Shown in pieces: positions 6,469 through 9,243 of a DNA stretch of 9,243 bases. The first letter of the stretch is position 1, and each line of letters starts with the position of its first letter. The DNA lies in the NCBI GenBank assembly GCA_946633495.1, contig CAMPAX010000079.1, positions 1-9,243 on the forward strand, written 5' to 3'. Position numbers and translations under genes: made by a program. A model generated the notes under the pieces. It saw nothing but the letters and a program-made list of their open reading frames with translations, made no database searches and was not told the origin of the DNA. This stretch comes from an uncultured Lachnospiraceae bacterium (GTDB lineage Bacteria; Bacillota; Clostridia; Lachnospirales; Lachnospiraceae).

Positions 6469-7227
6469 ATGCGTATCAAAAGTACGGACATGAGACAGAA
6501 GATCTTCGCTCACATTAAAAAGGAGTATAATGTAGAGCCGGAATATCCATGGAGTAAATTCGACACCAACGCCGTATTTCGTCATGTGGATAATAGGAAA
6601 TGGTTTGCGCTGATAATGGATGTCAGCCGGGAGAAGCTGGGACTTTTGGGGGAGGAAGAGGTCCCGGTGATGAATCTGAAGATGGACGATCCCTTCTATC
6701 GGGACATGATCCTTCATGAGAAAGGGATTATCCCGGCTTACCACATGAACAAAATGCATTGGATCACGGTGCTTCTGGACGGAACGGTTTCGGAAGAGAG
6801 AGTCCTCGAGCTGCTTCACATGAGTTATCTTGCGACGGCATCGGCGAAAAAGAGCGGGAACCTTCGGGGACCGAAAGACTGGATCATACCCGCAAATCCG
6901 AAGTATTATGATGTGGTTGGTGCATTTGCCGCAGCGGAAGAGATCGAATGGAAGCAGGGAGCGGGAATACGGACGGGAGATACCGTATTTCTGTATGTTG
7001 CGGCACCAATCTCCGCCATCCTCTTTCAGTGCAAGGTCCTGGAGACGGATATTCCCTATGATTATCAGGATAAGAACCTGACGATCCGTTCGTTGATGAA
7101 GATCCGGCTCGTGAAAAGGTATCAGCCAACGGAGTTCACATTTGAGGTTTTGAAAGAGGAGTACGGGATCTATGCGATCCGCGGACCTCGCAGTGTTCCG
7201 GAGGCACTTCGACTGGATCTGAAATAA
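6469..7227 (+). CDS. MmcQ/YjbR domain fused to an EVE/PUA-like domain
   Basis: A 252-residue cytoplasmic protein with no signal peptide or membrane segment. Residues about 8-122 match the MmcQ/YjbR family: PEYPWSKFDTNAVFRH (24-39), then KWFALIMDV (44-52), NLKMD (69-73) and PAYHMNKMHWITVLLDG (89-105). This is a small CyaY-like fold often labelled DNA-binding, although its real function is unsettled. Residues about 137-248 look like an EVE/PUA-type domain: DWIIPANPKYYDV (137-149), a GDTVFLYV strand (170-177), and CKVLETDIPYDY (188-199). EVE domains are known to bind modified bases or modified nucleic acid, so binding of a modified nucleic acid is possible here but only inferred. The start is chosen for its ribosome binding site; an in-frame ATG at 6424 would add 15 residues that do not look like the family. 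It follows the redox operon by 92 nt with no terminator between, but its function has no obvious link to it. Confidence 0.85.
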   Translation: MRIKSTDMRQKIFAHIKKEYNVEPEYPWSKFDTNAVFRHVDNRKWFALIMDVSREKLGLLGEEEVPVMNLKMDDPFYRDMILHEKGIIPAYHMNKMHWITVLLDGTVSEERVLELLHMSYLATASAKKSGNLRGPKDWIIPANPKYYDVVGAFAAAEEIEWKQGAGIRTGDTVFLYVAAPISAILFQCKVLETDIPYDYQDKNLTIRSLMKIRLVKRYQPTEFTFEVLKEEYGIYAIRGPRSVPEALRLDLK

Positions 7228-7250
7228 GGTGCTTTGGAAAATCCGTAAAA

Positions 7251-7289
7251 CATGGCTTTGGTCAGTCGCTATTCCGGGAGTAAGCCATG
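7251..7289. repeat. Perfect 8-bp inverted repeat with a 23-nt loop
   Basis: CATGGCTT (7251-7258) and AAGCCATG (7282-7289) are exact reverse complements separated by 23 nt. They fill most of the gap between the MmcQ-EVE and lipoprotein genes. No T-tract follows on either side, so it is not a standard terminator. It may be a leader structure or operator, or chance. I see no convincing promoter for the lipoprotein gene in 7228-7332. Confidence 0.45.
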
Positions 7290-7332
7290 AGATAAAAGTA
7301 TCTGTATGAGAATCATTTGTATGAAAAGGGGA

Positions 7333-8244
7333 ATGAAATTGAAAAAGAAAAGTGGAATCATCGTATTATGCCTTTGCGTGGTTTTGGCCGGATGCAGTTT
7401 CTCCGGAAGCGGCAGGGAAAGCGAGGGTACCACGATACAGCAGACGAAGATCATCGATGTCCCGGTTACCGAGACAGAGGTAAGGACAGAGCAGAACACC
7501 GAAAGCCGGGTTGTGGTTAGTCCGGATGCCCTGCAGAAAGTAACCATAGCAAGCCATTCCGTTGTGAAGGATAAGACCGGCTCAGATGCTCTTGTGATCG
7601 AATATGAGTGGACGAATAACAGCGATAAGGAAACATCCTTCATGGTCGCGTGCTCGGATACAGTGTATCAGCACGGGATCGAGTGTCCGTCCTACGGAGT
7701 GCTGGTGGATGATGTGGACAGCCAGCAGGAAACGACGGACATCAAGCCGGGAACCACCTATCATCTGAAGATCGCCTACCAGCTTCAGGATAATTCGAAT
7801 GCGCTGGTTGAAGTGACCGATCTTCTGGGAAGAGAATACTATCTGGCAGAGACCATCGGTCTCGGCGGCGGAGAAGGAAATCCAGGCGGGAACGCCGGCA
7901 ATGCTGCAACTACGGTAAAGATCTCGGAGATGTTCCTCAGCAAGGATTATAAAGACAGGGCAGTCCTGGTGATAAAGTATGAGTTCACAAATGGCAGCGA
8001 CCGGCCCCTCGCATTCAGCTCGACATTTGAAGATAAGGTATATCAGAACGGCGTGGAGTGCAGCAGTATGGCAGTCTTCTGTGATGATGTGGACAGCAGC
8101 ACCACAGTTGCCAGCATTAAACCCGGAGTGACGATCATCGTTGAAGAAGGCTATCTTCTGAACGATACGTCAGAGGTTGATATCGAGGTGAAGGAACTGT
8201 TCGGGAATAAAGTGTATCTCTCGGAGAGGCGGCCAATCAGATAA
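7333..8244 (+). CDS. Lipoprotein with two tandem DUF5067-like domains
   Basis: A 303-residue predicted membrane-anchored lipoprotein exposed outside the cell. The signal peptide has a Lys-rich start (KLKKK, 2-6), a hydrophobic core (9-18) and a lipobox LAGC with the lipidated Cys at 21. A Ser/Thr/Glu-rich spacer (22-60) leads to two similar domains, about 62-175 and 194-299, joined by a Gly/Asn-rich linker (177-193). Residues 86-142 and 211-267 align without gaps with 29 of 57 identical. Shared marks are LVI-Y-(W/F)TN-SD, VYQ-G-EC, DDVDS and IKPG. Each domain has two cysteines (107/118 and 243/250) that could pair. This matches my memory of the DUF5067 family, which is frequent in Clostridia lipoproteins and has no known function. 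The start is uncertain: in-frame ATGs at 7306 and 7321 have no ribosome binding site, and the ATG at 7333 abuts an AGGGG. The TTG at 7339 has the best spacing, 7 nt from AGGGG. I chose 7333 because it gives a normal signal peptide. The stop lies within a 42-bp tandem repeat. Confidence 0.85.
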   Translation: MKLKKKSGIIVLCLCVVLAGCSFSGSGRESEGTTIQQTKIIDVPVTETEVRTEQNTESRVVVSPDALQKVTIASHSVVKDKTGSDALVIEYEWTNNSDKETSFMVACSDTVYQHGIECPSYGVLVDDVDSQQETTDIKPGTTYHLKIAYQLQDNSNALVEVTDLLGREYYLAETIGLGGGEGNPGGNAGNAATTVKISEMFLSKDYKDRAVLVIKYEFTNGSDRPLAFSSTFEDKVYQNGVECSSMAVFCDDVDSSTTVASIKPGVTIIVEEGYLLNDTSEVDIEVKELFGNKVYLSERRPIR

Positions 8245-8314
8245 CCTGTACCTACGGATAAAGGCATCAGACGGCCGATCAGATAGCCTGTACCTATGGA
8301 TATAGGCAGCAGAC
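8231..8314. repeat. 42-bp tandem duplication overlapping the lipoprotein stop
   Basis: Copy 1 (8231-8272) and copy 2 (8273-8314) differ at 5 of 42 positions, and a further GGCC begins at 8315. The unit is exactly 14 codons, so copy 2 stays in the lipoprotein reading frame. Both copies read Arg-Pro-Ile-Arg-stop at the same place, TAA (8242-8244) in copy 1 and TAG (8284-8286) in copy 2. The unit therefore carries the gene's end and stop codon. Confidence 0.85.
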
Positions 8315-8337
8315 GGCCTGGTGAATACAGAGTAAAG

Positions 8338-8372
8338 AAAATGGCAGTGGATTTTGTCCGCTGCCGTTTTTT
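8338..8372 (+). terminator. Intrinsic terminator after the lipoprotein gene
   Basis: GGCAGTGGA (8343-8351) pairs with TCCGCTGCC (8357-8365), with one G-U pair, around the loop TTTTG. A U-G pair and AAAA (8338-8341) against TTTT (8367-8370) extend the stem to 14 bp, and a run of six T (8367-8372) follows. The A-tract upstream would also let it work, less ideally, on the opposite strand. It separates the lipoprotein gene from the downstream gene. Confidence 0.88.
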
Positions 8373-8386
8373 GAATAATATATTTC

Positions 8387-8406
8387 TCTGTGACAGTTCT
8401 GTGACA
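8387..8406. promoter_or_regulatory. Two 9-bp direct repeats upstream of a promoter
   Basis: TCTGTGACA occurs at 8387-8395 and again at 8398-8406, an 11-bp period of about one helical turn. The pair sits just upstream of an extended -10 box, where a -35 element is missing. It is a candidate site for a transcription activator or response regulator binding in tandem. The regulator is unknown. Confidence 0.4.
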
Positions 8407-8413
8407 TATGGAG

Positions 8414-8422
8414 TGATATAGT
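8414..8422 (+). promoter_or_regulatory. Extended -10 promoter of the 169-residue protein gene
   Basis: TGATATAGT carries the extended -10 TG (8414-8415) and a TATAGT box (8417-8422). It closely resembles TGATATAAT at 147-155. The -35 region at 17-bp spacing (CAGTTC, 8394-8399) is not consensus. A start near 8429 would leave a leader of about 60 nt. Confidence 0.5.
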
Positions 8423-8475
8423 TGCCTCAATGAAAACAACAACAGCGAAAAAGCTGAGACATAAACCAGTTTATC

Positions 8476-8481
8476 AGGAGG
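8476..8481 (+). promoter_or_regulatory. Consensus ribosome binding site deciding the start at 8490
   Basis: AGGAGG lies 8 nt before the ATG at 8490. An in-frame ATG at 8430 has no ribosome binding site and would overlap the predicted transcription start, so 8490 is preferred. Confidence 0.85.
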
Positions 8482-8489
8482 ATAACAAA

Positions 8490-8999
8490 ATGAAGAATGT
8501 AGTAGTAAACAACGATATGAATCTTATGATCCCCGAGGGGTTTGCAGAGATCAGCCGGGCAGATGCAGAGGCTATGACAGTTTGCAAGGGGCCTGCTCCC
8601 ATGTGGAATATTTTCAATGAGGAAGAACATGTTCTGATCACAGCAAGCTGGATCAAGGCCGGATGGATCGTATCCCATCTGTACAATGCAAAGGATATGG
8701 CGAAGTCGCTTCTGAATCAGTATAAGTCGGGACTGAAGGTAGAGTCCCCGTACGCATGCACCTACAGCGATATCTCGGAGACAACCCTGGATGGCAATAA
8801 GGCTTACACATATTCCTGCACATACAGAGCACTTACTAAGAGCGGAAAGATGGTGGATATGATCCGTGAGACCGTCGTAGTAAAGATCAAGGATGTGTTC
8901 TATGTATTCCAGTCTGTATGCCGCAACGAGTTGAAAGAAGCAGGCGTTGAGTCGTTCCATATGGTTTATGACTCTGTTCAGTTTGCAGCAGCGGCTTAA
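8490..8999 (+). CDS. Unrecognised 169-residue cytoplasmic protein
   Basis: I do not recognise this family with confidence. The protein has no signal peptide, no membrane segment and no catalytic motif that I can name. It begins with NLMIPEGFAEISRADAE (11-27), a pattern seen at the start of DcrB/PsbP-like small alpha/beta domains, where a Pro-Glu-Gly-Phe turn precedes the first helix. It then alternates likely beta strands (47-54, 103-113, 127-142) with helices (66-79, 145-150). Those domains are usually secreted, and this protein is not, so the resemblance is only a hint. Four cysteines (32, 90, 110, 144) are scattered and form no metal motif. The C-terminus is AAAA. It has its own promoter, an excellent ribosome binding site and a terminator upstream, so it is probably a real, separately regulated, well-translated gene. 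Confidence 0.8.
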   Translation: MKNVVVNNDMNLMIPEGFAEISRADAEAMTVCKGPAPMWNIFNEEEHVLITASWIKAGWIVSHLYNAKDMAKSLLNQYKSGLKVESPYACTYSDISETTLDGNKAYTYSCTYRALTKSGKMVDMIRETVVVKIKDVFYVFQSVCRNELKEAGVESFHMVYDSVQFAAAA

Positions 9000-9016
9000 T
9001 TATAAACATTTCCCAC

Positions 9017-9137
9017 TGTCATTCTGAGCGAAGCGAAGAATCTTACCGGCTATGCGAGGGTAAAGAAACTTCGGGCTCTCGCAATTCCGCTTGGTCGTGC
9101 TCAGCGCACGACATGCATGCCCCCCCTTAGGATGACA
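9017..9137. mobile_element. MITE/REP-like element with imperfect terminal inverted repeats
   Basis: The left end TGTCATTCTGAG (9017-9028) and the right end CTTAGGATGACA (9126-9137) are inverted repeats matching at 10 of 12 positions. The left end continues as GCGAAGCGAAGAATCT, part of a repeat I remember from many unrelated bacterial genomes. Inside are a 7-bp perfect hairpin (GTCGTGC 9094-9100 with GCACGAC 9106-9112) and a 6-bp pairing (TGCGAG 9053-9058 with CTCGCA 9078-9083). At 121 bp it cannot encode its own transposase and would depend on a partner elsewhere. No clear target duplication borders both ends. Confidence 0.7.
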
Positions 9138-9164
9138 TGATGATACCCTGATCTGAACGTAATA

Positions 9165-9194
9165 TGGGAAGATTATTATAACTAATATTTCCCA
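9165..9194. repeat. AT-rich inverted repeat downstream of the MITE
   Basis: TGGGAA (9165-9170) pairs with TTCCCA (9189-9194), and inside that ATTA (9172-9175) pairs with TAAT (9183-9186) around a 7-nt loop. No T-tract follows, so I do not call it a terminator. ATTTCCCAC at 9187-9195 also occurs at 9008-9016, directly against the left end of the MITE. The rest of 9138-9243 shows no gene, only a small CCC-AAAA-GGG hairpin (9197-9206). Confidence 0.4.
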
Positions 9195-9243
9195 CACCCA
9201 AAAGGGCGTGAAACTCAGTGTTTACAATGTTTGCGGCGCAAAA

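Noticed and set aside
8170..8442. Minus-strand open frame with a repeated Arg-Tyr-Arg-Leu-Ser-Asp motif
   Set aside because: The repetition comes from the 42-bp tandem DNA repeat, and the frame crosses the terminator and the promoter region.
8430..8489. Upstream in-frame ATG adding 20 residues to the unknown protein
   Set aside because: It has no ribosome binding site and coincides with the predicted transcription start, while AGGAGG is ideally placed for 8490.
9000..9197. Minus-strand open frame of 65 codons
   Set aside because: It is formed almost entirely by the MITE-like element and its flanks. It ends in residues typical of translated repeats of this type and is not a gene.

Overview
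The window looks like chromosome of an anaerobic, gut-type Clostridia, most likely Lachnospiraceae-like. The reasons are a single-chain pyruvate:ferredoxin oxidoreductase, RnfB-like ferredoxin modules, an NfnB/GltD-type flavoprotein, a MmcQ/YjbR protein and a lipoprotein with tandem DUF5067-like domains, together with strong AGGAGG-type ribosome binding sites and extended -10 promoters. The genus cannot be named from this sequence. All six genes lie on the + strand. No tRNA, rRNA, CRISPR array or transposase gene is visible.

Region 1 (1-6376) is a redox operon. A regulatory stretch (1-201) carries a 3 x 14 bp tandem repeat, an 8-bp inverted repeat, a small dyad and an extended -10 promoter (TGATATAAT). 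Three translationally coupled genes follow: a soluble polyferredoxin made of two RnfB-like four-motif modules (202-1392), a complete pyruvate:ferredoxin oxidoreductase (1392-4970), and an NfnB/GltD-like flavoprotein with two predicted [4Fe-4S] clusters, FAD and NAD(P)H sites (4967-6376). The stop and start codons overlap at both junctions. The simplest reading, which is inference, is an electron path from pyruvate through the PFOR clusters and the polyferredoxin to the flavoprotein and NAD(P), or the reverse. No NfnA partner and no glutamate synthase large subunit is present in the window.

Region 2 (6377-8372) holds a MmcQ/YjbR domain fused to an EVE/PUA-like domain (6469-7227) and a lipoprotein with two DUF5067-like domains (7333-8244). 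A 42-bp tandem duplication overlaps the lipoprotein stop codon. A strong intrinsic terminator at 8338-8372 is the only convincing terminator in the window, so transcripts starting upstream could run as far as this point.

Region 3 (8373-9243) has a second extended -10 promoter (TGATATAGT) preceded by two 9-bp direct repeats 11 bp apart. These precede an unrecognised 169-residue cytoplasmic protein with a strong ribosome binding site (8490-8999). Downstream is a MITE/REP-like element (9017-9137) that begins with the widespread repeat TGTCATTCTGAGCGAAGCGA, followed by AT-rich inverted repeats and no gene.
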